Source: Porodaedalea pini (taxonomy: Eukaryota; Basidiomycota; Agaricomycetes; Hymenochaetales; Hymenochaetaceae). From it: a DNA stretch of 64,000 nt. A program made the translations under genes and the position numbers. The DNA lies in NCBI GenBank assembly GCA_002794775.1, contig NBAY01000014.1, positions 671,930 to 735,929 on the forward strand. Direction: 5' to 3'. Shown piece after piece: positions 11,297 to 25,500 of this stretch. The notes beneath the pieces were generated by a model that was not told the origin of the DNA, did no database searches, and was given only the letters and a program-made list of their open reading frames with translations. The stretch's first letter is position 1; each line of letters begins with the position of its first letter.

Positions 11297-13534
11297 ATGG
11301 ACAACAAAATGTTGACCAGAGCCAAAGCATCTCTCCATAGAACAAAGTCGTCTCTTTCCCTTGCCAATCCCAAGGACCCCACCAAGTGTGAGGAGTGTAA
11401 ATCGGATCTCCCCTATCACAGCCGCAGCTGTGTTAGTGGCAAAGATAAACTCTGCATCGTTTGTGGTCGCGATAAGACCTACAACCACAACGAGGCCGTT
11501 TGCAACACCGTATCGAAGAATCGTGCCAATTGGTCCCCCGATGTCGAAGCGGATGCCCATGCAGCCGCCCTGCGCAAACAAGGGGATCTCCCCCCTACTC
11601 CCAATGTCGATTCACAGCCTTCTCTTAAACGCTCGAACTCGGAAGAGGAACATCAAGCACTACAGCCTCCCCAACGCATCGACGATATAGTAGACATGGA
11701 AGCCGACGACCTCTACGTCCCCAACTCTAGCCAAGCCCCCCAGGTCGACGACGACATGGACGACCGGTCAATATCGGAATACGAGGACCCTCAAATCGCC
11801 GAATGAGTTTCTTCCTCCTTCATGCACCTGACTAAGGAGACCATCGATCACATTTCCACGCTTATCAATCAACCGTCCTGGACCTCTCCTACGCCTTGGC
11901 ACGAAGACCCGATCCGGGCCGGTAAAGCCCTCGCTGATGTTGCTTCCAACCTCGTATCCTGGGTCAGCAAAGCGCATTGTTTCGACGACGAAACTGTTAA
12001 AGAAAACAAAGCTAACGAGGGATTACAAGCCTTTCATTCCTCTTACTGAATTCACTCACCTGATTTTAAACACGTCTTCGATGATGTGCATATTTCATCA
12101 CAGGCCATACGCGAACAACATATTGCCGATGAGATGTCTTCCATGTCTCGCTCCATTCATTCTCTTACTTCTCTCGTCTCTTCGCTTGTTGACAAAACCA
12201 ATAACCTTGAAAAACAGTTGTCTCGTTCTTCTCCTTCTTCCACAGTTCCCAAACCCGCATCTGTTACTAATAAACCGCAGGTCAAATTTCTCCCTGACCC
12301 CATCGGCGCTCGCTTTGTACACGACAATTGGTTTCCCCCCGAACCCCCCATCGTCAAACAACGGGTTAACACCCCAAAGAATGGGAAATCTGACTACGCT
12401 GCGGCCATCTCCAATACACGCGTCCCTGGATCCGGTTATCGCATGAGCTCGGAAGGCGTCATTTACGCACCTGACGGCTATGCCCACTCCGCGCATAACG
12501 CCCCCAGACCGGGCTCTACTACCATCTATCACCCACAAGTCGAATCCGTTGGTACCGACAGAGACGGTTTTACTACAGTCACTTATGCGAAAGCGGCTCA
12601 AAAGAAGGCTAAGACTACCCCAACCAAAGTGATGCGCCAAACCGTGGAGAACCCTGACGGGGAAATCTCAACAGTACCTGTCAACCGCTCAAATGGATCG
12701 GTTAATATCCGCTCCTCCAATATCAAGCGTGTCTATTTCTCCCTTCCCGGGGACCTCGCAGTTTGTCCATTGACTCAATCAGTCAAAAACGCCGTAAGGG
12801 CGGGCCTGAAGGGCAACCCCTTGTTCAAACACCTTGTAGTGTTGAACGTCGAGTATACCTCGAATAGCAACCTCCTCATTTCTTTCACCAATATCAAAGC
12901 TGACTTCGATGCTAACTATCCCTCTCTCGCTTCCCAACTCAGTCGCATCATAAATATCAGCGGGGCGAAACCCTTCATTCCATCCCCACAATTCAAAATG
13001 GTCATTCCCAGTGTCCCCGTCTACGACAGGGATTCCAAACTGATATACAGCGAGAACGATCTCTTTACCAAAATCTCGTCCCTACCGCAGTTCGAAGGGC
13101 GCGAATTCATGTTCCCGCCCAGGTTTATGTCATCACCTGAACGCCTTAACGAGCGAGACTTCTGCAATGTCTCGGTCGTCATGAAGGACCCCGACCATCT
13201 TTCTTTCGACCATTTCTTCCTCCACGGCAATCGTTCCGTCCCGGTCTTTGGCGTCATCCATCGCCTCGAAGAGATGAAGGCACGCCCCACTATCAACCAA
13301 TGCGACAATTGTCACCGCCTGGGACACGCCGCGTCCAAATGCCGTTCCGTAGCGCGTTGCGCTATTTGCTCTGAAACTCACCGAACGGCTGTCCACATCG
13401 CCAAATGCGCTCCGTGCACCGTCGCCAACAACCTACAATGCGAGCATTTCGTGCTATGCATTAATTGCCAGGGAAACCACAGCGCGCGGTCTTCGGACTG
13501 CCCCGCTCGTCGTAACTATCGTTCCCCCTATTAA
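11297..13534 (+). pseudogene. LINE ORF1 (zinc-knuckle protein), two in-frame TGA codons
   Basis: One reading frame runs from ATG 11297 to the TAA at 13532, interrupted only by TGA at 11804 and TGA at 12047. No frameshift is needed. The N-terminal part has two paired-cysteine groups (CEECKSDLPYHSRSC and CIVCGRDKTYNHNEAVC). The middle is Ser/Pro-rich with a coiled-coil-like stretch near 12120-12220. The C-terminus has three cysteine/histidine knuckles (CDNCHRLGHAASKC, CAICSETHRTAVHIAKC and CINCQGNHSARSSDC). These match the gag-like ORF1 of LINEs, which coats the RNA. Both stops could come from CGA to TGA transitions. Confidence 0.85.
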
Positions 13535-13539
13535 TTCTT

Positions 13540-16500
13540 ATGACTGAGAAAATTGTCGTTCTTTCCCTTAACCTTCGCACTTCTGAATCGTCTTTCGACT
13601 TTTTGTTTCGTTCATTTTCTTCCTCTCCTCATGCACCCGACATTATTTGTCTACAGGAAATCCCTGTTATTCAACGCATTATCCCCTCGAAATCTGATCC
13701 TTCGGGCTCGCGGATTTTCGATTCCCGCAATTATGCGCCCTATACGGCATTCCTTCCCCCATGCCCGGGTAAACCCCGATGCTGCACTTATGTTCACTCT
13801 CGCCTAATCCACAGAATCTCTCTCTTTCAAACCCCCAATCCTTCCCCTTGTATATCCGTTATCTCCATTTCCAGAGATCTCCCAATTCCTATTCTCCTTT
13901 GGAACGTTTATAACTCCCCCTCTCAACGAGAATTCGAATCGAATTTACCCCTTCTCGATTCTTCTTCTAATATTTTCGTTGGCGACTTCAACCGCCACTC
14001 TGTGTTGTGGTCTCTCCCAGAACAGGCAAACTATTTCAACCTCTCCCGTGTCTTCACTGACTGGATCAGTGAAGCCGGCCTTGTTGTTTGTAACCCACCC
14101 GACCAACCCACTTATTTCAATCGCTCCACTAATAGCCGATCCATCATCGACCTCGTCCTTACATCCGATGAATTTTCATCAGAAGTCTCCGAATCCTTTA
14201 TTATTGCAGACCCTTCCTTCACTGTTCCTTCCGATCATTTCCCTATCACTTTCTCATTCAACCTAAATATTTTTAACGCCCCTCCCCAACCCCCCCTTCG
14301 TTCTATTCGTTCTAACGACTTGCCGACATTCATATCCGAGTTCTGTGACTCTAAACTGTTCTCTTTCGACCTCCATAACATTTCTTCACCCCAGTCGCTG
14401 GACGACTTACTTTTCGCTCTCCAGGACTCTTTATCTTCCTTCGCTAGGACATTTCTCCGGAAACGAAAGCCACGCACTTATTTCGGCCCCAATGCCTGGT
14501 GGTCGGAGAAATGTTCAAAGCTCTACCGCGAACACTGCCATGATCTGTCAGCAGAGTCTAAACACCGTCTCGACGTCGAGCTGTCCCGAGCCAAAGCGGC
14601 ATTCTACGGAGCACGCCTCCAACGCTCCAACCAACATTCAATCTGGCGGCGCCAGTTTACTGGCGTTGCCCGCCGACGATCTCCTATCGGCGCACTACGG
14701 ATGCCCAACGGTTCATTTTCTCTTACCGAAGACGATAAGGCCACCCTGTTTCGCAACACTTTCTTTCCCCCCCTTTCGTCTTCGCCAGAACCGGTTCCCC
14801 TCCCGGCTCTATCGGACAGCCCAACGGTGTCGATCAACGATGTCCTCCACGCCCTTAGCGGTATCGATAAGGATACGAGTCCTGGTAACAATCACATCTC
14901 TTACCAACACCTTTCATTACTTGTCGAACATCAAGGTCATTTTTTTGCCGACCTTTTTTCCTTGTGCCTCAAACTGGGACATTTCCCTCTTCCTTTCAAA
15001 ACTTCACTTGTTACCTTCATCCCTAAACCCAAACGCACCGATTTTTCACTACCCCGTGCTTTTCGACCTATTTCTCTGGTCGACACACTTGGGAAACTCT
15101 TCGAGCAAGTTTTGTTCAATTTTTTACAACCCTTTTTTGAAAAGAACAATCTTCTCCCCGACGCCCAGCATGGGTGCCAAAAACACCGTTCCTCTCTCAC
15201 TGCTTGCTACGAGCTTCTTACATTCATTTTATCCAAACCTTTTATTCTTCCAGGCGAACTTGTCAATGACAATGTCCACCTTCGTCGTTGCCATTTCATC
15301 ACTTCAATTTTGACTGTGGATATTCAGGGTTTTTTCGACAACATTTCTCACTCTCTTCTCCTCAACAAACTCATTCGTTCAAAGGTCCACCCTAACTTCG
15401 TCCATGTATTGGCAGCCTGGCTCTCCAATCGCCCTATTTCGTTTCACTTTAACAATTTCTTTTCTTCCCCTTTCATTAAATTTAAATCGTGGCGTCCCTC
15501 AAGGATCGCCCCTTTCCCCTCTTATTTCAATATTCGCTTCAGCCGACGTTATCTTTTCTTATTCCAAACGTTTCGGCCCCCATCGCCCTCTATTCGCTTA
15601 TATGGATGATCATCTCCTTTCTGCTCGTTCCCTTAGTATCAAAACCAATTTGGTTCGACTCCGCAACCAATTCTCTTTTCTTTTCTCTCAATTCCAAGCG
15701 CTTGGTTTGTCAATTGACCCAAACGCTATCGAACTTTTACACATTATTCCTCGACCACAAATCACTCGTTTCCATTTCCAATCTTTCCTATCCAACCAGA
15801 ATCAGTCTTCCATCCCATCTTTGTCGCTTCCCGGCAACCTCGTCGTCCCGCCTTCTAAACATCTATCTTGGCTCGGAGTCATTTTTTCATATGATCTTTC
15901 TCCCGAACTCCACTTCGAATCGCGCATGAACAAAGCGCTCTCCACTTTACATCAACGCTCTTTCCTCTTCAACTCTTCTAACGGGGCTCATCTTCAGTAT
16001 GCCCGTCTTTTATATTTTGGTCTCATCCGTTCTGTGGCCATCTATGGCGCAGTTCTCTTCCCCGAATCTAACTTCATTTCTTCTCTTTTGCAACCAGTCC
16101 AAAACAAGTTCATTCATTCCGTTCTCCATGCTAGTATAAATCCATCCATCGCAGAATCTTTGCTATCCGTTCCTCCTCTCGATCTCTTCATCCGTTCACT
16201 CGCTCAACGTTTTTTTAATATCTTACTATTCACATTCTAGCCTGATTCCAAACAAGAACAGCTACCTGTACGATTCTCTCCTTCCCCATATCACAATCCC
16301 CAAATCCCGTCCTTATCCGACTTTTGTCCCTGTACATTCGAAACTCATCCCCATCCCGACTCCAACTCCCGACCAGCGCCAGAGAGCGATCCGTTCCTTC
16401 AACTCCTTTTTTTTACACCCCCCTCCTTACCAATACTTCATTTTCACAGATGGCTCCATCATCACGGATGACACGGGATCCGCCAACAGCGGCCATGGAT

Positions 16501-17369
16501 ACGTCATTATGCACAATCACGTCGAACTTGCTGTCTTTAGTTCAGCAGCGCACTCTCGCTCGAACATCTTGTTCGAGGAGCAGGAAGCGCTCATCGCAGC
16601 CTTACGCCGGATATCTTCTCTTCTCGCCAAATGTCCCACTCCGGTACACATTCACATTGTTACCGACTCACTCAACTGCGCCAACCTCATTTTCACCGAT
16701 GACATGCGACACGCGGACTTCATTACACTTTTTCGCCGTCTTTGCGGAATTTTCCTCGTATCACACCACCCTGCTTCGCACATCGCTGTCCAATGGCTCC
16801 CCTCTCATAGAGGAGTACTGGGCAACTCTAAAGCCGACAAGCTGGCCAAAGACGCCGCCTCTAGTCCAGCCCACGAGCCCATTCCGGTGTCAGTACCAAA
16901 TCTTAACGCACAACTCCAGCTCGACCTCCTTCGAGACTGGAAAGAGCGCATTGTCAATTTACGAGGTCATCGATCGATTGTCGAACCATCATCGTTCATC
17001 CTTTCCCCTACTCGATCATTCCGCGCTTTCCTCAAACTTGACCCTGAGAAGAGAATATCCCGCCTAGTTCACGGACGAGCCACAAGTATACTACTTAACG
17101 CTCTCGATTTGCATAACCGTAACCCCGAACCACGTTGCCCGGACCCCCTCTGCGTCAAACACGATGTCCATCATATACTTAATGTTTGCCCTTTTTTTTC
17201 TCATATCCGTCACGGCCTTTTTCGTCAACGTATTCTACCTCTTACTTTCTCGGACTGGTTCCGACCTAACAATTTCATGCTATTACTCCAATTTGCTTAC
17301 TTTTCGTTTCGTCGCCCCCCGGACGATATGCCATACTTCTCTGAACTTCCCTCTACATATCACATTTAG
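13540..17369 (+). pseudogene. LINE ORF2: endonuclease, reverse transcriptase, RNase H; frameshifted
   Basis: Residues 1-240 are an exonuclease/endonuclease/phosphatase fold with the catalytic signatures LQE, GDFNRH, SIIDLVL and SDHFPI. The reverse transcriptase follows from about 14840 (SPGNN, FRPISL, VDIQGFFDNI, GVPQGSPLSP) with the active site FAYMDD near 15605; the usual YADD is YMDD here. RNase H starts near 16440 (FTDGS, EEQEA, TDSLN, WLPSHRGVLGNSKAD). A C-terminal CPDPLC...HHILNVC zinc motif ends it. The frame changes near 15475-15485, just before GVPQGSP, and again near 16225-16245, between reverse transcriptase and RNase H. The protein is therefore broken and cannot be active in cis. 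Confidence 0.88.
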
Positions 17370-17373
17370 TTAA

Positions 17374-19567
17374 TACCGATTCGTCTCTTCTATCGCACAA
17401 CACCTTGTTTAGCTAGCCCTTTTCGAGCGCCTCGCCTACTGTCTTGTTGTTTCCGGTTCTCTTTTCCGTAGCGGTTGGATATCTGTTATGTAGTAGTTAG
17501 CAGATGCATTATAAACCGATGCTCACGTGATACAGACCGGGTCGTCCAAAAACACGATCCGGGCTGAGCACGTGCGGTTTGATCTATAATTGCTACTACT
17601 TCTCTACCTACTGACAAAACAAGGAAACTAACAATCTGGGTAAAAAGTATCGAGGCCGTAAAAGTGAAATCGCGTCGGCGTTATAACGTGCAGAGGTGAA
17701 ATCGTAATAAGGGATTATTGTAAAACGTCAAATTAAAGGCCAGGGAATTGACTGATGTGCATCAAGGTCGAGGCCGGCCGTACGCATAGCTGCTCGGCGC
17801 TCGGACTCACTGGAGGCTCCAGATACCTCAGACACGATTATTCAACGTGTCCACCGTGTTTACCAGCGACTCGGAGGTATCAGACAGATAGAGAGTAAAG
17901 AAAATTTAAATGAAGGGTCTAGTCTATCCGACGGTAGCAAAATCTGATTCACTGCAATATGTCCAAGATAGTACGGCAAACAATCGTAGATGTGCAATGT
18001 GCATTACTTTCAGCTATGAATCCTGCGGAATAGCAGATGAGCTGTTAGGCAGAAGGCAATGCTCGGTGTCCTCTTATTAGGAAGGCGTGAGGCAGTGCCG
18101 ATTTCGGACGGGCAAAAGCGCCTGGTGTGACCGCTGTTATATACCGAACTCGTCAGGAAAACATCATCAATTCAATGATGGGGCGATTTGCATGGCGACA
18201 TCAGTGGCCATACCAAAGATGAGAATGAAACAGCACCAACTGATGTCCAATGACTTACTACCCAAATCAAAGCTAAAGCTAAACAGGTCTTGGAGCACCT
18301 ATAGCTTGCCAAGCCGTGAATGAATCGATCCTCCGCGCCAACACTATGCAGTTTTCCTGAAGCTCATATCAGATTGAAGTGGTTCTTTGTTCTCGTGAAG
18401 CTCTAAGAGGTTCACTGATGGAGGCGGACAATCACTCTCTAAGATGAGCAAGCAGACAGAGCCTGGTGTGGTTGATAGCGTCTTGTAATAAAATGGTATA
18501 TTATCAGAAGTGTATGACATCGGAGCACGCTCTTGTTCATGAGGCAAGTAGATAGAGAAGCTTCACTTCCGGTTGAATTAGCAACTTCCGATTAGATAAT
18601 AGATACGAGACCCTTGAGACATCACGTGCGAATGCACATGATGTCAAATTTGCGTTTGGCTCCTCCGAAACCTAACCACTTCACCCTCGTTATACCGAAT
18701 TTCCTTTCTTCGAGGAGCGTGGCTCCCTGCATGAACGTTCTACTGTTGCGGGCTCAGAAGAAGAAGCGACGTCGCCGTAATTGAACCCCTCATGACGTGA
18801 AGGCCGGATGATTCGCGCTGGCACGAACGCAGGAAAACTTTAGAACTTTGGAAGCATGGCATCTCGCTCTCCAGAAGCGGCTTTCTGATTTCGGTTGTGA
18901 ATACCTACGAATGCCTAAAAGCTGTGTGCTCAAACGGTATGTTGACGTTGATTATTGTCGAGTTTTCTCATGATAAAATGATTCCTCCGATTCTGCGTCC
19001 CTCAGTTCTTTTATTCCACCCGACGAGTACCCCGCACTGGAAAGCAGTTCCTAGTGTACCTATACACAGCGTCGCTGGGTTCACGTTGCAAACAAGGGCG
19101 GCCGTGTAAGTGATCTGGACTCTGGAGAAACTCACCACGTTGGCATTCAGAAGGCCATTGGCAGTGAAGACCCCAAAATGTTGAAGGCAGGACGAGATTA
19201 ACGAGGTACGGCATTTCGTGCCTTCTGTGATATAGAACACGATCTCCAGGCGCCGAATTACCATTGGTCGATTACGGGCGCTTACGCTGTCAGGCATCAA
19301 CCGTACCCTCGGCGAAGTGGTGCTGTGCATCATGCATCACTTTCATGTAGTAGAACGTTGGTCAGACTGTTGCCGGTTTTGGGTTATTCACATATAAGAT
19401 CGTGGAGGCCGTGCGCATCTCATAAACCTTGTTCTTCTCGGGAGACATTAGGCGCCCATATGTGCTTTTGAGGGTCAGCTCGATCCCTAGGATCCCGTTG
19501 CTCTGTCTCCCTCTATTCCCACTTCTTCTTGACACCAACATCAGACGTACCCCGAACGGTCTTCACA
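17374..19567. other. Intergenic stretch without recognisable genes
   Basis: It comprises the 3' flank of the LINE and about 2 kb of unique-looking sequence. Short frames (for example 18087-18323 + and 18968-19333 -) have no motif, no splice support and no neighbour logic. The last 300 bases probably hold the promoter of the large helicase gene. Confidence 0.4.
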
Positions 19568-22500
19568 ATGTCGCAGACTCGAAAGAAATCATGCAGGTTT
19601 TTCAATATGCCAGGTGGCTGCAGGAAAGGGACCCGTTGTCCAGACGAGCACAACAAATCTGGGAAGGGACGCAGCAATGGGCCGTCTTCAGCTGAAGGTC
19701 GTGGTCCGGCACAGAAGGTTCCAAGGGCTCCTCCAGGCATATGCGACTTTTACTGGTCAACAGGCTCTTGCAAGAGGGCATTTCAATGCAAGTTCCAGCA
19801 TGTCTTGTCTCCCGCTGCGTCACTAGAGAGGAATGATGCCAGTGGAAGCGGCGCCGACGAGGCTGCATTTCTCTCTGATCATGTTCTTACACCCTTCCTC
19901 ACTACATTCGGGCTTTCCAATATGGCAGGCTCTGGTGCGGATGTCTTTCGTGACTCGTCAGCAACACTCGATCCCCAGCAGACACAAGGTCATCTGCGAT
20001 TTTTCTTGAGGGACAACTTTCGCTTCAACACATCCGCGCAGATGTGCTCGTTTGCCAAGCTTTTAGCGAGCGCGTCTTCCATGAATAAGGCTTGGGTACG
20101 ATTGTGTTTATTCCACTATCACCTTCGTACTGAAACACTTCTGTGTCCCTTCGTTGAAAATATTAGACTGACGGAGATGGCCAAGTAAGCTATGCCTTTG
20201 AGTTGGCTTGCACACGTTCTGACGAATTTCTATAGCTCCTCCTCGAGGCTATGGCGTCGGTTGGTAAATTCTTCTCTGTTCGTATTTGAAATGCTGAAAG
20301 ACCTACAGGATAATGGCCTTCTTCGTTTATCCGATGTTCTGAATTACGATAAGGTATCAGGAACTGCTCGGTACGATACAAGCGTTCTATCGTTCCAGCA
20401 TGGCTATCTGCCCATCTTCCAGGTACGTGGAGGAGCGTAGGACTCTTAGAAAAATCCGTTTCACTTACTCTATCAAATCGAATATAGTATCTGTCATCTA
20501 AATTCGTGGTTAAGAGCACGCTTGGCCATCATGTGAAGTAAGAGTCTTCAGATTATATAAGCTATGTTAGGCGTCGCACTGATCCTTAACCTTGCAGTTC
20601 TCTGTACGCCTTACTACACAACAACCTTGATCGGATCATAGCCAATCTGGAAGAATGTATGTCTATGCTCATGACGGCACGATCCTTCAAGGATAAACCT
20701 TCTTCTCGCGAGACCTCGGGCGCTGTCGTGTTTGGTCCTCTTGTGACAGTCTTCTATGAGTAAGGACCGATCGTTTTGCGAGTTATTTATACTATATTGA
20801 CACGTCTCAATGTTAGATATTTATCGCGGTTCAAAAGTGCATTGGCTACGCATAAAGGCTTGGGTCCGTTTGTCTTGAAGCTGAATCAGTGGGTAGAAGA
20901 ATGGGCCGACGGTATCTGCTCGGCAAATCCAACATTCGGCGACCTCCTGACAACAACGACTGAACGCAATGCTAGAGAATTCGTCACTAGTAACATTAGG
21001 GATCGCGTGCAGCGGATCATCAGTATAGTCGAGCGCGAGCAGGCTGGAATAGATCGCTCGGCAGCGCGGAAGTTCTCGCGCGATGCCGCCGCAGCTTCGC
21101 AAGTTGATTCCACGCACCTCCTGCAAACTCTTGAGAATTATTATGAAGGACCAGGCGAGGAAAGACGGGATGGCCCGCGACACGACAACGATTTCGTCGA
21201 TATCGGTAACATTCAAGTTGCACCCACAGATGAAGAATTGACCAGCAAGCTTGTACCGTTCCTCCCTGCCAACATTCCGAACGCACCGCATCCATTTCCC
21301 AACAACAGCATGCAGAGGCTTCTTGACATCCAGTTCCGCCTCTTACGGGAAGAACTTCTGTGGGTACCTGCTGCGTTCAATTTTCTAGAATTAGCTAATG
21401 CACAAATTCTCCAGTGCCCCGTTGCGTACTTCTGTACAAGTCTTGTTGGACGATATGACTGCCCCATCTTCTCGTAAAACGCTGCTCACTGAGCTCAGAA
21501 AGAAGAAAGGCGGCCGCTATAACTATCAGGACCGCAGGGACTCTGTTATGTTCAACGTATATACGAGTGTTGGATTCTCAAAGATAGAGATGGATTCCCG
21601 TCGAGGATTAGTAGTGGAGCTTCACCTGGACGCTCCGCCGGGTAGTGCGCGCTCCAACAAGTCCAGTGAACGAGCCGCATATTGGTCCAACGGGAAGCGG
21701 CTGATGCAGGGCGGCTTGGTCGCTGTGCTGTGGAAACGTGGCGGACACGTGGATGTTCACCTTGCCATCCTCTGCAGTTCAAACGAGAAGCTCGCGGAAG
21801 CGGCCAAAGCGGCTAACGACAAGCTGCGGGTTCGCGTTCAGTTCTTCGATGCGATAGTCAACTTCAAGATCTTGGAGCACATACGTAGCAGTAACAATAG
21901 CAAGACGAAGGAGGAGAGGCTCTTGGTTGAATCGTCTGTTATGTTTGAGACCATTCGGCCTTTCCTTGACTCGCTGAAGAGGGTACCGGAAGCGATTCCG
22001 TTTGGCAGGTACTTACCACACCCTTCCTCGGCCTCGCTATTGGGTATACAAATTCACCCTCCAGCATACTCTACCGTACCAAACTTTGTATTTGATCTGA
22101 AGAGTCTCCGAAAGAAGGGCGAAGATAGACCTGGCGAGCTTCGTTTAGTGACGACAAACCCCGATTCTATCGCGCGCGCGCGTACGATGCTCGCGGAGAG
22201 AAGAAGTCGCCTGGATCCCAGTCAAGCAGAGGCTGTTGTTGATGCACTTACTAGAGAAGTAGCTCTCATCCAAGGGTACGCAAAATCGCTTTATTACTAG
22301 CTCGCCGCTGATATGCTATCTGTTTCATTTCATCAGCCCACCCGGGACCGGAAAGGTACATATTTTGTCTTTCGTTTCAAGTACAACTTATATATACTCG
22401 TCTAGACGTTCATAGGTGTCGAACTTATTCGAGTCCTTGTTGAAAATAATGTTGGGCCTATACTCTTGATCGCCTTCACAAATCATGCGTTGGATCACAT

Positions 22501-25500
22501 GCTCGCCTCTATCGTCAAAGAAAAAATCACGACCGATGTGGTCCGCTTGGGCGGAAGATCTGCAGACGAGACCATCAAGAGGTACTCGATTGAGGAGCTC
22601 GAGAGGGCATTAGGGCGCTCTTATCTTGACCGCGCCATGAAAAGCGAATACAGGACGATAAAGGAAACCGAAGAAGAGATCATGAAGCTACTGAATCATG
22701 TTATCGGGACTTATATTCCACCCCAAATTCTACTCAACCATCTTAGCATTCCTTACCCGGACCACGTCATGCTTCTCGAAGAAGCACCGGCTTGGATTCT
22801 TCAGCTTCACTCCTTGTACAATATCTCCGACGAAGATAACAATGGCGACGAATGGGAACAAGCTGACAAGAAAGGGAAGCGCGAAACTCTAGACACCTCT
22901 CTCTATACTTTTTGGAAGTCTGGAGGAGATCTGAGCTTCCTCCGTGATGCTCAGTTGAAAAAGAGCGCTCAAAAAGGGCCGTCCGTTGAAACCAATCGGT
23001 TTCATGGCCTTCTTGATGACGCCGACGATGATGTCGACGAACGGGCATCGTTATCTTCCGAAAGAGAGGATGCGGCGTCGACGATCAAGGTGGACTCACA
23101 GCAGGCGACAGTGCCTGGAACTTCAGAGGAGGGAAACCCTGCCTCACAGTATCTTCAGAGTCTTTCAGACCCGACAAACGTCGAAGCGTTCCTTCTATCG
23201 CACGGTGAATCAGAGATTCCGCAAGAACCAGTATCCGATCGGCCTGTAGAAGTGCTCCTTGAAGGTGATTCTTGTGATGTTTGGAGTTATTCAGCCTCAG
23301 AGAGAACTCGGCTCGACGCTTATTGGGTGGCTGAGTATCGAGAGTCGGCTTATCGTTCGCAGGAGCAACGTTTCAAGGACCTTGTTCAGAGACATTCGGA
23401 ACTCCGAGAAAGGCAGCGTAATAGGGACGAAGAGGTACATTATTCAATCCTTCTTATTTGCCCACTATAATGGTTCAATTGATAGATCCGGCTCAATATT
23501 ATGCGCAACCGAAAATTGATTGGCTGTACAACGACAGGTATGTGCGTTTCGTTAGTGGAACTTTCTCACGTGTTAATGATACTTTGTAGGAGCCGCTAAG
23601 CTGATATCTTTGCTCAAGGTTCGTAGTTGTTCGGTCTTGACTCACGTTTCTTAAATCTGAATCATGATCTTTCAAGGGGTTCGGTCCTCGAGTAATGCTT
23701 GTGGAAGAAGCTGGCCAAGTGCTAGAATCTCATGTCCTTGCAAGTCTGGTCGATTCCGTCGACCATCTTATCCTCATCGGCGACCCGCTCCAACTGCGAC
23801 CAACTCTGAATAACTATGGTTCGAGCTTCTTGGTTCTTCACGCCTCAGGTGCCCTGTCTGAGCTTTCTCTTCATCAGGACTGTCAATGGACAACCCGCAA
23901 GGAAAGGAGCTGTACCGATTCGACATGTCGCTAATGGAAAGACTTTCGTCGAGTGGATTTCCTATGTCGCAGCTTCATGTCCAGAGGCGCATGCGCCCTA
24001 GCATATCATCCCTGATTCGGTAGGCATGATTTGAACTCTGTTCCACCTCTCGTAGATCTCACGCATATCATACCAGGGATACATTGTACCCTAAACTTAA
24101 CGACCATGAGTGTGTTCTAAAATACGATCATGTCCGAGGCATGGATAAAGATGTATTTTTCCTTACACATGGAAACCAAGAACATGGTGGAGGCGACGAC
24201 TCCATCTCTAAGCATAACCCATACGAGGTACTACTTATCATGCTTCCCTCCGTATCGTTACTGAAGTTCGCTGACTGGTCAAAGGCGGCTATGATCAAGG
24301 ATCTCATCAAATACTTGCTCCGGTGATAATATATTTCGAGATGGGTTTTCGGAAATTATATCTAACTCGACATCAATATTATTTTCCCTGACAGCCAAGG
24401 ATGCTACTCAGCTGATGGGAGCATCGTCGTTCTCTGTGCTTACCTCGGCCAGCTCGCTAAGGTCAGGGATGCATTAAAGGGGGAGATGACAGTTGTCATA
24501 GACGAGCGTGACCAGGACGCCCTAGCAGAGCATGAAGGGGAGACTGGCGTGGATGGTGAAGTCTCCATAGAACGAGTTCATGTTAGTCAGAGGGTAAGTT
24601 TCCACCCTTCTAAATCACATGGGATGTCTTATCTTATGTCTGCATTGCCACAGGTCCGAATACGGTCTGTGGATAACTATCAAGGGGAGGAAGCTGACGT
24701 GAGTGGGCTTTAGTACGCACCTCGGGCGTTCTTATTGAGAATATCAGGTTGTCATTCTATCTCTCGTGAGAAATTCTGGCGAGGGTCATGAAAGTAACGA
24801 GCATGATATCATTACCCGTCGTTCGCATCCAAAGATCGGCTTTCTCAAGGTCTGTAAAATTACCCTTTGGTCACAACTTTAATCCTTAAGCCGTTAATTC
24901 CACGATAGTCTAAAAACAGGACGAATGGTAAGTCGCTCTATTTTCGTGTTGGCTTCGTAGGAATCTGACAACTCTACTTGCCCAGTCGCACTTTCGCGTG
25001 CTCGACAGGGGCTTTACATACTCGGGAATGCCTCTGATTTTGCCTCGCAACGTACGATGTGGTCTTCAGTTATCTCTCAACTAGAGAAAAAAAACGCTGT
25101 CGGAGAGGCAATTCCGATCAAATGTCACAGACACCCCAACGACGTCAGGTACATCTCAAAACCGGGAGAGCTACCAAAAGTTTCCCCAGACGGTTTGTCA
25201 TCCGCCTCTTGACAGCTTGGCTTGGTCAAACTAATTCTTATATCAAGGGGGATGCTTGCTGAGTTGCAACGAGAGGTTATCGTGTGGTCATATTTGCCCC
25301 TATAAGGTAAGCTGAGTTCGAAAGATTGGTCAATCGAGTCTAAGTGTCGTTCGGGTAGTGTCATTCGGATGATGCAAATCATCGCAATATTTTCTGCACT
25401 CAACCATGCCCCAAACTGTGCCCCAAAGGTCATCCGTGCAGCAAGCAATGCGCAGAAGCTTGTGGAAAGTGCATTCATCCTATTCGTAACGTTAAATTGC

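Larger units (their letters stand above)
11228..17373 (+). mobile_element. LINE retrotransposon with RNase H, inactive
   Basis: A non-LTR element with two ORFs in the usual order. ORF1 is a nucleic-acid-binding protein with zinc knuckles; ORF2 has an AP-type endonuclease, a reverse transcriptase, an RNase H and a C-terminal cysteine/histidine motif. This order fits the Tad-like/I-like LINEs of fungi. ORF1 ends at 13534 and ORF2 starts at 13540, a spacing that suits translation by reinitiation. Four disabling changes are visible (two in-frame TGA codons in ORF1, two frameshifts in ORF2). The 5' boundary is approximate: an open frame begins at 11228 but the first ATG is at 11297. No poly(A) tail is visible 3' of 17373, and I could not find target-site duplications. 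Confidence 0.9.
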
